64,000 bases of DNA from Microbacterium sp. 3J1 (GTDB lineage: Bacteria > Actinomycetota > Actinomycetes > Actinomycetales > Microbacteriaceae). The notes beneath the pieces were generated by a model that searched no databases, was not told the DNA's origin, and saw only the letters and a program-made list of their open reading frames with translations. The DNA lies in the NCBI RefSeq assembly GCF_001049495.1, contig NZ_CDWI01000011.1, positions 558,001 to 622,000 on the forward strand. Direction: 5' to 3'. Position 1 is the first letter of the stretch, and every line of letters starts with the position of its first letter. The position numbers and the translations under genes are program-made. Below, piece after piece: positions 44,268-52,212 of this stretch.

Positions 44268-46686
44268 GCGATTCCTCCTCGACGGAATCGGCGGCGGGTT
44301 CGGTCTCTCCGAGACCGGGGATCGCGACGGATGCGCCGGCGGGCACCTCGACGGTGATCCGCCGTTCGCCGTCGAGGACCTCGATCGTGCGGGATCCCGG
44401 TGCGGGGTTGTGCAGCACGGCGTCCAGGACGCGACTGTGCTCCCACGAGAGATCGAGCAGGAGCCCCGGTCTGACGGCTATGCCCTGCGCTCGCCCTTCC
44501 GTCCATCCCGAAGGCAGTGCGGGCAGCAGACGGAGGATCCCGCCGTGACTCTGCACGAGCATCTCGGTGATGGCAGCCGGGAAGCCGAGGTTGCCGTCGA
44601 TCTGGAAAGGCGGATGCGTGCTGAAGAGGTTGGGCAGCAGTCCGCCCCACTCCGAGCCGTCGACCGGCCCGTGCCGGGACGCGTCGCCGTCGAAGGGCGT
44701 CAGCGCCTCCTCGAGAAGAGCCGCGGCCGTCTCGCCCTGACCGGCGCGCGCCCGGAGGGCGACCTTCCAGGCCCACGACCAGCCCATGGCGCCGGGGCCG
44801 CGCCCGTCGAGGAAGCGCACCGCGGCGACGAACAGTTCCGGGGTGCCGTCCGCGGTGATCGTGTCGAGCGGGTACAGGCCGGTCACGGGGGAGAGGTGGC
44901 GGTGGAGCGGCTCATGCTCGACCACCTCGTCGGACCACTCGAGGAGGCGCCCGTCGGAGCCGATGCGGAGCGGCGCGAGGAGGGCGAGAGCATCGCGCAC
45001 CTCCGCCTCGATCGCATCGTCGAGCTCGAGGTCCGCGATGGCGACGAGCGACCGGGCGAAGAGCGAGCCGATCAGAGTCAGGTCCGACTGCGCCGTGAGG
45101 CCGAGCGGCGTCGGGTGGCCGTCGGCCGAGCGGTACGAGTTCTCGGGCGAGGTGGAGGGTGAGGTGCGGAGGGCTCCGTCGGAGTCGGCGACCAGCCAGT
45201 CCAGGCAGAACTCCACTGCGCCTCGGAGGAGCGGCCAGATCCGAGTGCGCAGAAGCTCTCGGTCCCCGCTGAACTCGTAGGCGTCCCACAGGTTGTGCGA
45301 GAGCCAGACGCCGCCCATCATCCAGATGGCCCAGCTCGCGGCTCCGCGACCGTTGCCGACCGGCAGACTCCACGCCCACATGTCGGTGTTGTGGTGGGCG
45401 ACCCATCCGCGCGCACCGTACAGCTCGCGCGCCGTGTCGGCCCCGTCTCGCGCCACTCGCTCGACCAGAGCGATCAGCGGTTCGAAGACGTCCGGCGAGA
45501 GCAGCACGGGTGCCGCCCAGTAGTTCATCTCGGTGTTGATGTTGATCGTGTAGTTCGACGACCAGGCGGGGCGCAGCTGATCGTTCCAGATCCCCTGCAG
45601 GTTGGCGGGGGGACTGCCGGCGCGGGAACTCGAGGCGAGCAGGTACATGCCGTATTCGGCCGCGACCGTGGCGCGCAGCAACGGGTCGTCGCCGTGCAGG
45701 ACCTCGCGCTCGGCATCCCAGGTGCCCTCGCGCCGACTGCCGATCGCGAACCGCGCCCGAGTGGTGCGTCGCCGGTCGGCGACGTGCTCGGCGAGAAGCG
45801 AGGCGCTGTCACGGCGTGACGCGGCATCCGCTCTCTCTCGGGCGCGATCCCGGATCGCCTCGCGTGAGGCGGTCCGCCAGTCCCCGTCGGCGTCGGCCCA
45901 CCACGACTCGGCGCGCGACGATGTGGACAGGGCGATCAGCAGGCGGCGGGCTCTGCGAACGACGAGGCGACCAGGTGTGGTCTCCCTCTCGCCGTCGGAG
46001 TCGAGAGAGACGGCGACGGCGGCGTACGCGTCGTACTCGTCCTTCGCGTCAGGGTCTGCGTACCGGTGGCCGGGCTCGATCGACGCTTCGTGCAGCGGCG
46101 CGCCGTCGACCGGCACCTGCACGTCGAGCAGCATCCCGCTCGTCGACACGATGGCTTCGCCGCGCAGCGGCGTGGAGAGCTCGAGCGTGACGTCGAACTC
46201 CACGTCGCCCTCGAGCGACACGATCAGCGCCTGGGCGGGGGCCGATGCCCACGAGCGTCGCCGGACGCCGCCTTCGGCGACCCGGAACGACTCGGTGACC
46301 GTCGCGTCATCGAGGTCGAGGACGCGGGACGGGGTCTCGGGTGCGGCTGCCTCGACGGTCACGCGAAGGTCGGCGAGGGGCAGGAACTCCTGGGAGTACG
46401 GACCTTCGAAGGCCATCAGGAGGTCTTCCGCGCGGCGGACATCCCCGGCGTCGAGGGCTGCGCGCACCTCGGCGAGCCGCCGGGGGCCGGCACCCCGGGC
46501 GAGCACGCGTTCGCGAGCCTGCGCCGGGGCGTCCGGATGACCCGACCAGACGGTCGAGTCGTTGATCTGGAAACGGCCGTCCGCGCCGCCGAAGACCATG
46601 GCGCCGATGCGGCCGTTTCCCAACGGGGTTGCCGACTCCCAGCGAGGAGCGGGGGCATCCCAGCTGAGGCGCAGTGTGTCGGTCAT
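44257..46686 (-). CDS. GH95 family glycosidase (alpha-L-fucosidase / alpha-L-galactosidase)
   Basis: An 809-residue enzyme without a signal peptide. An N-terminal GH95 domain (WESATPLGNGRIGAMVFGG, FQINDSTVWSG, SQEFLPLADLRV) is followed by the (alpha/alpha)6 barrel with LQGIWNDQLRPAWSSNYTIN, which holds the catalytic Asn residues, and NTEMNYWAA, then MGWSWAWK and a C-terminal beta domain. GH95 members cleave terminal alpha-L-fucose or alpha-L-galactose, for example from xyloglucan side chains. GGAG precedes the ATG. It is the first gene of the ROK operon. Confidence 0.92.
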   Translation of the reverse strand: MTDTLRLSWDAPAPRWESATPLGNGRIGAMVFGGADGRFQINDSTVWSGHPDAPAQARERVLARGAGPRRLAEVRAALDAGDVRRAEDLLMAFEGPYSQEFLPLADLRVTVEAAAPETPSRVLDLDDATVTESFRVAEGGVRRRSWASAPAQALIVSLEGDVEFDVTLELSTPLRGEAIVSTSGMLLDVQVPVDGAPLHEASIEPGHRYADPDAKDEYDAYAAVAVSLDSDGERETTPGRLVVRRARRLLIALSTSSRAESWWADADGDWRTASREAIRDRARERADAASRRDSASLLAEHVADRRRTTRARFAIGSRREGTWDAEREVLHGDDPLLRATVAAEYGMYLLASSSRAGSPPANLQGIWNDQLRPAWSSNYTININTEMNYWAAPVLLSPDVFEPLIALVERVARDGADTARELYGARGWVAHHNTDMWAWSLPVGNGRGAASWAIWMMGGVWLSHNLWDAYEFSGDRELLRTRIWPLLRGAVEFCLDWLVADSDGALRTSPSTSPENSYRSADGHPTPLGLTAQSDLTLIGSLFARSLVAIADLELDDAIEAEVRDALALLAPLRIGSDGRLLEWSDEVVEHEPLHRHLSPVTGLYPLDTITADGTPELFVAAVRFLDGRGPGAMGWSWAWKVALRARAGQGETAAALLEEALTPFDGDASRHGPVDGSEWGGLLPNLFSTHPPFQIDGNLGFPAAITEMLVQSHGGILRLLPALPSGWTEGRAQGIAVRPGLLLDLSWEHSRVLDAVLHNPAPGSRTIEVLDGERRITVEVPAGASVAIPGLGETEPAADSVEEESRAR

Positions 46687-46724
46687 CGCACTCCGGTGTG
46701 GTCGATCGATTCGATGGCACCGTC

Positions 46725-46762
46725 AGCGTATGCGGTATTAATTACCGATGTCAAGTAATACC
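46725..46762 (-). promoter_or_regulatory. GH95 operon promoter with overlapping operator-like site
   Basis: On the minus strand TTGACA (46754-46749) and TACGCT (46730-46725) are separated by 18 bases. The -35 lies in an operator-like sequence: arms GGTATTA (46734-46740) and TAATACC (46756-46762), with a core ATTAC-N9-GTAAT. Read in the gene direction it begins TTACTTGACATCGGTAAT, closely matching site 1 of the GH36/ABC region. Confidence 0.65.
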
Positions 46763-46785
46763 GCGTGCGACCCGTCTCGGGGGTT

Positions 46786-47763
46786 TCAGAACGAGAGGAG
46801 AACCTTGCCCACGCGCCCGGCCGTGTTGCTCGCGCGCACGGCGTCCGCCGCATCGGCCGCGTCGAAGACCCCGGCCACCGGAAGAGTGAGCGTGGCATCC
46901 GTGACGCGCTGGATCAGCTCGCCGAACAGGGCGCCTCGCGTCGAGGCATCCATGGTCTGGATGACCTTGCTGCCCCAGAACCCCTTCACCGTGGCCTGCT
47001 TGAAGATGACGTCGCCGGAGGCGATCTCCATGGTCGGGGAGGACATCGCGCCGAAGGCCACGAGGGTGCCGCCCTCTCCGAGGAGGGAGAGCACGTCGCC
47101 CGCAGACGTTCCGCCAACCGAGTCGATGCCGAAGGCGATATGCGCGCCGCCGGTGATCTCGGCGACGCGGTCGCGCCAGCCCTCGTCGTCGGTCGCCACG
47201 ACGCGGTCGATTCCCTGCTCGCGGAGCTCGTCGACTCCCGCAGAGCGGCGCACGAGGCCGATCACGTTCACTCCGCGCGCGGCTCCGAGCTGCGCCAGCA
47301 TGCGTCCGACCGCGCCGTTCGCCGCGTTCTGGACGATCCAGTCGCCTTCCTTCGCGCTCAGGAACTCCAAGAGGCTGATGGTGCTGAAGGGCATCGAGAC
47401 GAGCTGGGCCGCGCTCTCGTCGCTCAGCGACTCCGGCACGGGGATGAGCCCGGCGGCTGTCGCGACGACGTACTCGGCCCATGCTCCGAACGTGCCTCCG
47501 GTGGCGACGCGCTGCCCGACGGTCAGTCCGTCGACGCCCTCTCCGAGAGCGTCGACGATGCCCAGCGCCTCGGTGCCGGATGCCGCGGGCAGGTCGGGCT
47601 TGAAGCCGTACGTGCCGCGGATCGTCCACAGGTCATGATTGTGGATCGGCGACAGCACGATCTTCAGACGCACCTGGCCGGGGCCGGGCTCGGGCAGGGG
47701 GCGATCGGCGATGTGGAGGACGTCTTCGGGTTCGCCGAAGCTGTCGTGGATGAGTGCGCGCAT
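46786..47763 (-). CDS. zinc-independent MDR oxidoreductase (quinone oxidoreductase-like)
   Basis: A 325-residue medium-chain dehydrogenase/reductase. The GroES-like N-terminal domain (SPIHNHDLWTIRGTYGFKP) lacks zinc-binding Cys, and the Rossmann domain carries NAANGAVGRMLAQLGAARG and NVIGLVRR, which suggests NADPH. It belongs near the enoyl reductase/quinone reductase branch; the substrate is unknown. AAGGAGAAACC precedes the ATG. It follows ohr by 45 bases and could share the peroxide-response operon. Confidence 0.85.
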   Translation of the reverse strand: MRALIHDSFGEPEDVLHIADRPLPEPGPGQVRLKIVLSPIHNHDLWTIRGTYGFKPDLPAASGTEALGIVDALGEGVDGLTVGQRVATGGTFGAWAEYVVATAAGLIPVPESLSDESAAQLVSMPFSTISLLEFLSAKEGDWIVQNAANGAVGRMLAQLGAARGVNVIGLVRRSAGVDELREQGIDRVVATDDEGWRDRVAEITGGAHIAFGIDSVGGTSAGDVLSLLGEGGTLVAFGAMSSPTMEIASGDVIFKQATVKGFWGSKVIQTMDASTRGALFGELIQRVTDATLTLPVAGVFDAADAADAVRASNTAGRVGKVLLSF

Positions 47764-47808
47764 AAGGTTTCTCCTTGAAAGGTCGGGGGTGTGTCTGTTC
47801 GCGGCGGG

Positions 47809-48231
47809 TCAGTCGTCGGAGACCGTGATCTGGACGTCGATGTTGCCGCGAGTGGCGTTCGAGTACGGGCACACCTTGTGCGCAGCGTCGGCCAGCGCCT
47901 GAGCCTGATCGTGCGGAAGGTCGGGGATCACGACCTCGAGCTGCACGGCGAGTCCGAAGCCGCCCTCGCCATTCGGGCCGATCTGCACGCGAGCGCCGAC
48001 GGAGGTGTCGGTGAGCTTCACCTTCTGCGCCCGCGCGACGGTCTGCAGGGCGGAGTGGAAGCAGGCGGCGTATCCGGCGGCGAAGAGCTGCTCGGGGTTG
48101 GCGCCGTCGCCGCTGCCGCCCAGCTCCTTGGGGACGGCGAGGTCGAGCTCGAGTCGTCCCTCGCTCGTGGCGACGCGTCCGTCTCGTCCTGCGCCCGTGG
48201 CGAGTGCCTCGGCGGTGTACAGAGCTTCCAT
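47809..48231 (-). CDS. ohr: organic hydroperoxide resistance peroxiredoxin
   Basis: A 140-residue OsmC/Ohr-family thiol peroxidase that reduces fatty-acid and alkyl hydroperoxides. Both redox Cys motifs are intact (AACFHSA and VCPYSNA), as is NPEQLFAAGYA. ATG 48231 has AAGGA at ribosome-site distance. It lies 46 bases downstream of ohrR on the same strand and should be co-transcribed with it. Confidence 0.94.
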   Translation of the reverse strand: MEALYTAEALATGAGRDGRVATSEGRLELDLAVPKELGGSGDGANPEQLFAAGYAACFHSALQTVARAQKVKLTDTSVGARVQIGPNGEGGFGLAVQLEVVIPDLPHDQAQALADAAHKVCPYSNATRGNIDVQITVSDD

Positions 48232-48277
48232 CGTGTGGATCCTTCCGTGTGTCATCGACACAGATCGTGGGTGGTGG

Positions 48278-48739
48278 TCAGAGATCGTCACGGGCGATCG
48301 CGGCGGCATCGGAGGCGACGCGCTGCAGCAGTTCCGTGAGTCCGTGCAGTTCGCCGATCAGTCGTCGGCGGTGCGCGTCGTCGTGCACGCCGGCGAGCTC
48401 GGCCACGCGCGTCTGGATCGGGGCGACCTCGGCGCGCAGCGCCTGACCCGCGTCGGTGAGCTGCACGAGGACGACCCGCTCGTCGTGGGCGCTGCGCGTC
48501 CTGCGCACGTAGCCCGCCTGCTCGATGCGGCGGACCAGGGGAGACAGCGTGCCGGAATCCAGCTGCATGGCGTCTCCCAGCGAGCCGATCGTCTGCTCTC
48601 CCTCGTGCCACAGGATCGCGAGGACGAGGTACTGCGGGTAGGTGAGGCCCCACGGTGCGAGCAGCGAACGGTACGCCTGGGTCGTCGCTCGCGCGGCGGA
48701 GTACAGCGAGAAGCACACCATCTCATCGGTCACGGCCAT
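48278..48739 (-). CDS. ohrR: MarR-family organic hydroperoxide sensor
   Basis: A 153-residue winged-helix repressor. MVCFSLYSAARA contains the peroxide-reactive Cys near the N-terminus, and LDSGTLSPLVRRIEQAGYVRR is the recognition-helix region. Oxidation of that Cys releases OhrR from DNA. I start at ATG 48739 (MAVTDEMVCF); an ATG 11 codons upstream is possible but lies in the operator region. AATACT sits six bases before the chosen ATG, so the mRNA may be leaderless. Confidence 0.9.
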   Translation of the reverse strand: MAVTDEMVCFSLYSAARATTQAYRSLLAPWGLTYPQYLVLAILWHEGEQTIGSLGDAMQLDSGTLSPLVRRIEQAGYVRRTRSAHDERVVLVQLTDAGQALRAEVAPIQTRVAELAGVHDDAHRRRLIGELHGLTELLQRVASDAAAIARDDL

Positions 48740-48763
48740 CAGACGAGTATTGCAGGCTATTGA

Positions 48764-48775
48764 ATTGTGCACAAT
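48764..48775. promoter_or_regulatory. candidate OhrR operator
   Basis: Perfect 12-base palindrome ATTGTGCACAAT, 25 bases before ohrR and inside an AT-rich patch. Its position upstream of the ohrR -10-like AATACT would let OhrR repress the ohrR-ohr unit. The family operator is AT-rich and palindromic; the exact sequence here is inferred. Confidence 0.45.
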
Positions 48776-48815
48776 CTATCGGCGGTGGCTCGAGCGACGC
48801 CTCGGGCTGGCGGGC

Positions 48816-49226
48816 TCACGACCCGAGCTGAGACCGGATCAGGGATTCGGTGTCGGAGCTCGTGTACTCGATGATGCGCCCGTGTTCGACTCGGGACATC
48901 GAGAACTCCGCGACATTGACCCTCCGCCGGGTGGCGGCCATGCCCCGGAAGTCGCTGAGATGCGTCCCGCCGCCGCGGAGGTGCGCGGCGAGACGGTCGT
49001 CCTCGATGACGAGCCGGATCCGCTTCCACTGCCAATCGGGGAAGGCGTGGAAGAGGTCCGCGAAGTCCGAGATCCAGGCGTCGACCCCACCAGGAAGGTG
49101 TGCGCGCCGCACGGCGGGGGCCACGAACTCGCGCACGGCGTTCAGATCGTGCCGGTTGCAGGCGTCGATGAAATCGGCGTGCCACTCTCGCAGTTCCCAC
49201 GGCTCCACTCGCTCATCCTCTCGCAT
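48816..49226 (-). CDS. NTF2-like (SnoaL-type) protein
   Basis: A 136-residue alpha+beta cone-fold protein: ELREWHADFIDACNRHDLNAV, the segment FHAFPDWQWKRIRLVIEDDR and VEHGRIIEYTSSD fit SnoaL-like polyketide-cyclase or ester-cyclase relatives of unknown function. ATG 49226 is preferred over a TTG at 49262 that lies within the MFS operator. It is divergent from the drug exporter. Confidence 0.75.
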   Translation of the reverse strand: MREDERVEPWELREWHADFIDACNRHDLNAVREFVAPAVRRAHLPGGVDAWISDFADLFHAFPDWQWKRIRLVIEDDRLAAHLRGGGTHLSDFRGMAATRRRVNVAEFSMSRVEHGRIIEYTSSDTESLIRSQLGS

Positions 49227-49241
49227 CGCCCCGCAGTGGGG

Positions 49242-49269
49242 TCGATAGTTGCGCTTTCGCAACTATCGA
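49242..49269. promoter_or_regulatory. MarR-type operator dyad 1
   Basis: Perfect inverted repeat with 12-base arms and four-base centre (TCGATAGTTGCG at 49242-49253, CGCAACTATCGA at 49258-49269). It contains TTGCGC (49249-49254), a fair -35 for TATAGT (49272-49277, 17-base spacer). Confidence 0.7.
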
Positions 49270-49274
49270 GATAT

Positions 49275-49292
49275 AGTTGATCCAACTCAACT
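49275..49292. promoter_or_regulatory. MarR-type operator dyad 2
   Basis: AGTTG-ATC-CAACT (49275-49287) followed directly by a further CAACT half (49288-49292). The half-sites are the same AGTTG/CAACT found in dyad 1, and the dyad overlaps the -10 TATAGT, so binding should block transcription of the exporter-marR unit. Confidence 0.65.
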
Positions 49293-49314
49293 AGTACGCG
49301 GGAGCATCTTCACA

Positions 49315-51027
49315 GTGACATCCATCTCTTCTTCACCCTCCGAGGCGGCGCGCTCGCCCCGCGAGGTCTTCACCGCGATCTCCGGACTCGTCGTCGGCAT
49401 GTTCGTCGCCGTGCTGTCGGGCACCGTGGTGTCGACCTCGATGCCGGTCATCATCGCCGACCTCGGCGGCACGCAGTCCCAGTACACCTGGGTCATCACG
49501 GCCAGCCTTCTGGCGACCGCCGTCTCGACGCCCATCTGGGGCAAGCTCGCCGACCTCGTCGATCGCAAGATCCTCGTGCAGCTGTCTCTCATCATCTTCA
49601 CCGTCGGCACCGTGATCGCCGGCTTCTCGACCGACACGAACATGCTGATCGCCGTCCGGGTGATCCAGGGCATCGGCGTGGGCGGACTGATGTCGCTCGT
49701 GATGATCGCGGTCGCTCTCATCATCTCGCCGCGTGAGCGCGGCAAGTACATGGGCGTCGTCGGCGGCATCATGGCGCTCGGCACCATCGGCGGCCCGCTG
49801 CTCGGCGGACTCCTCACGGACGTCTGGGGCTGGCGCTCGAACTTCTTCGTCGGCGTGCCCTTCGCGATCCTCGCCATCGTGCTGCTGCAGTTCACCCTGC
49901 ACCTGCCCAAGCCCCAGCGCGACAGCAAGGTCTCGATCGACTACTTCGGTATCGTGCTGCTCGCCGTCGGCGTCTCGACCCTGCTCATCTGGGTCTCGAT
50001 GGGCGGCAGCGAGTTCGACTGGGACTCCTCGACGAGCATCATGCTCGCCGTCATCGCGGGTGTCGCGATCGCGGCCTTCATCACCGTCGAGTTCTTCGTC
50101 AAGGAACCGATCGTGCCGATGTCGCTGTTCCGCAACCGCACGTTCACCCTCTCGGTCATCGCCTCCATCGCCATCGGCGTCTCGATGTTCGCGACCTCCG
50201 TGTTCCTGGCGCAGTACTTCCAGCTCGCGCGCGGAGCCACGCCCACCGAGTCGGGTCTCATGACGATCCCCATGATCGTCGGGCAGATGGGCGCGTCGAT
50301 CATCATCGGTCAGCTCGTCAGCCGGTTCGGCAAGTGGAAGGGCTGGATGCTCACAGGCTCCGTGCTCACCACGGTCGGCGTCAGCCTGATGGCCACCCTG
50401 CGCTACGACACCCCGTTCCCGCTGGTCGCCGTCTACATGTTCGTGCTCGGCGCGGGCCTCGGCATGGTCATGCAGAACCTCACCCTCATCGTGCAGAACG
50501 ACACCGCTCCGCAGCAGTTGGGCGCCGCCTCGTCGAACGTCAACTTCTTCCGCACGATCGCCGGCACCATCGGTGTCACCGTCATGGGCGCGTCGCTCTC
50601 GACCAGCGTGGCGAACTACATTACCGATGCGCTCGACGGCTTCACGCCGACCACGCCCGAAGAGGTCGACGCACTCAAGCACCTCGCCTCGGGCGACGTG
50701 CCGAAGGTCACGCAGCTGCCTGACACGATCCGCTCGATCGTCGAGGGGGCCTACGGCCACGGCATCGCCGACGCCTTCATCATCGCCATCCCGCTCGCGG
50801 TGATCGCCATCATCGCGATCGCGTTCATCAGGAACAAGCCGCTGTCGACGAAGAACGCCGCGGAGCAGCTGCGCGAGCAGGCTGAGGAGTCGGTGCTCGA
50901 GGTCTCGGAGGCCGAGGTCGGCGCCACCATGTCGACGGGGACCATCCGGATCGCCGGCGAGTCGTCGACGCCCGCCACGGGTTCGGTCACCGTGCTCGAG
51001 CGCGACGATCGGAAGAAGGGACGCTGA
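49315..51027 (+). CDS. MFS drug exporter, DHA2 (EmrB/QacA) family, 14 helices
   Basis: A 570-residue exporter. FVAVLSGTVVSTSMPVIIAD, QYTWVITASLLATAVSTPIWG and RVIQGIGVGGLMSLV are split signatures of the DHA2 family, and about 14 helices are visible, followed by a 65-residue hydrophilic C-terminus. I start at GTG 49315 with GGGAG upstream; sequence before it overlaps the operators. The downstream marR begins one base after the stop, a classic repressor-exporter unit. Confidence 0.9.
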   Translation: MTSISSSPSEAARSPREVFTAISGLVVGMFVAVLSGTVVSTSMPVIIADLGGTQSQYTWVITASLLATAVSTPIWGKLADLVDRKILVQLSLIIFTVGTVIAGFSTDTNMLIAVRVIQGIGVGGLMSLVMIAVALIISPRERGKYMGVVGGIMALGTIGGPLLGGLLTDVWGWRSNFFVGVPFAILAIVLLQFTLHLPKPQRDSKVSIDYFGIVLLAVGVSTLLIWVSMGGSEFDWDSSTSIMLAVIAGVAIAAFITVEFFVKEPIVPMSLFRNRTFTLSVIASIAIGVSMFATSVFLAQYFQLARGATPTESGLMTIPMIVGQMGASIIIGQLVSRFGKWKGWMLTGSVLTTVGVSLMATLRYDTPFPLVAVYMFVLGAGLGMVMQNLTLIVQNDTAPQQLGAASSNVNFFRTIAGTIGVTVMGASLSTSVANYITDALDGFTPTTPEEVDALKHLASGDVPKVTQLPDTIRSIVEGAYGHGIADAFIIAIPLAVIAIIAIAFIRNKPLSTKNAAEQLREQAEESVLEVSEAEVGATMSTGTIRIAGESSTPATGSVTVLERDDRKKGR

Positions 51028-51028
51028 G

Positions 51029-51487
51029 GTGATCGCCTCCTCGGACGCGATCCCGTCGCACGACGTGGACACGGCGCTCGGCGACCTCCAGGCGCATCTC
51101 AACCTCATCTTCGTGAGGACGAGGTCGCTCTGGAAGGAGTCGGCCGTGCGCGTCCATCCCGACCTCGCGGTCGCGGGCTACAAACTGCTGACGTTCATCG
51201 ATCGCGCGGGAACCGCGAACGCGCATGAGCTGGCCGAGAGATTCGAGATGGACAAGTCCATGGTCAGCCGCCAGGTGCGGATGCTGGAGGAGTTCGACCT
51301 GATCGAGTCGCGGCCCGACGAGCGCGACGGTCGGCTGCGTGTGCTGTCCGCGACGCCGGCGGCGTCGGAGGTGCTCATCGAGCTCCGGCGCGAGCACGCC
51401 GCGCGGCTGCGCACCGTGATCGGCGAGCTGACTCCCGACGAAGTCTCTGCGGCGTCGAAGGCGTTCCGGCTCCTCGCCGAGGTCTGA
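51029..51487 (+). CDS. MarR-family transcriptional regulator (first of tandem pair)
   Basis: A 152-residue MarR protein. The winged helix spans about residues 50-110 (ANAHELAERFEMDKSMVSRQ, VRMLEEFDLIESRPDERDGR). GTG start lies one base after the exporter stop. It most likely binds the AGTTG/CAACT dyads before the exporter and autoregulates the unit. A strong hairpin separates it from a second, related marR. Confidence 0.88.
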   Translation: MIASSDAIPSHDVDTALGDLQAHLNLIFVRTRSLWKESAVRVHPDLAVAGYKLLTFIDRAGTANAHELAERFEMDKSMVSRQVRMLEEFDLIESRPDERDGRLRVLSATPAASEVLIELRREHAARLRTVIGELTPDEVSAASKAFRLLAEV

Positions 51488-51497
51488 GGCGCATTCT

Positions 51498-51533
51498 CGA
51501 CGCCCCGCTGCCGCGATCGGCAGCGGGGCGTCG
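51498..51533 (+). terminator. hairpin terminator between the two marR genes
   Basis: Perfect 16-bp inverted repeat with loop CGAT (51498-51513 with 51518-51533), 11 bases after the first marR stop. Confidence 0.8.
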
Positions 51534-51549
51534 CCGTAAGCTGGCGGGT

Positions 51550-52029
51550 ATGAGCGCCGTGCCCGACGACATCGCCGATCCCGGCCTACCGATCGCCGAT
51601 CTGGACGACGCAGTGAACCGGGTCGAGCAGGAACTCGGACGACTGTTCGCCCGCATCCGCGTCAGCTGGCGTGAGGCGGCCGCGACGGTGCATCCGGACC
51701 TGCAGCCCTTGGGCTACCAGGTGCTCACGTCGATCGCGTCGGGCAAGGCCACCTCGGCCGGCGCCATCATCGAGCGCCTGCAGACCGACAAGTCGGCAGT
51801 GAGCCGGCACGTGCGCCAACTCGAGCAGCTGGGACTCGTCGAGAGCGTGCACGATCCGGAGGACCGCCGCGCACGGGTGCTCGTCGCCACGGACCTTGCG
51901 CAGGAGCGGATCGCAGTGGCGCGCGCCCGGTACGAGAAACGCCTCGGGGATCGGCTGCGCCGCTGGACGGCCGCCGACCTGGAGCACTTCACCGCGCTGC
52001 TGTCCTCGCTGGGCGCAGACCCGGCATGA
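51550..52029 (+). CDS. MarR-family transcriptional regulator (second of tandem pair)
   Basis: A 159-residue MarR protein with the same layout as its neighbour (VHPDLQPLGYQVLTSI, TDKSAVSRHVRQLEQLGLVE, DPEDRRARVLVAT), indicating an old tandem duplication. It has its own promoter: TAAGCT at 51537-51542, seven bases before the ATG. Its targets are unknown; the same exporter is possible. Confidence 0.88.
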   Translation: MSAVPDDIADPGLPIADLDDAVNRVEQELGRLFARIRVSWREAAATVHPDLQPLGYQVLTSIASGKATSAGAIIERLQTDKSAVSRHVRQLEQLGLVESVHDPEDRRARVLVATDLAQERIAVARARYEKRLGDRLRRWTAADLEHFTALLSSLGADPA

Positions 52030-52035
52030 CATGTG

Positions 52036-52063
52036 AGAACCCCGTTCGGAAGAGCGGGGTTCT
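52036..52063 (+). terminator. intrinsic terminator with T-rich tail
   Basis: A 12-bp stem with one G-U pair (52036-52047 with 52052-52063), loop GGAA, followed by TTCTCT. It ends the second marR transcript. Confidence 0.85.
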
Positions 52064-52136
52064 TCTCTGTGCACGGCGAGGCGGGCGACGCGGCGTTCGA
52101 CGGCGGACCTCGACATCAGGGATCGTGGCGCCAGTA

Positions 52137-52156
52137 ATACCCCCGGGGGGTATAGT
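52137..52156 (+). promoter_or_regulatory. CsoR-type copper operator overlapping a -10
   Basis: ATACCCCC directly joined to GGGGGGTAT (52137-52153), the G/C-tract palindrome recognised by CsoR/RcnR-family repressors. TATAGT (52151-52156) overlaps its right edge and fits as the -10 of the copper ATPase gene. No csoR gene lies in the window. Confidence 0.75.
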
Positions 52157-52212
52157 GGGTCCGACAGGGACCGCGAAGACATCGATCTCGTCACAAGCGA
52201 AGGAGGCTCCTC

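Noticed and set aside
49249..49314. Longer start for the DHA2 exporter (ATG 49249)
   Set aside because: It would place coding sequence across two operator dyads and the promoter; the added residues show no transmembrane or family pattern.
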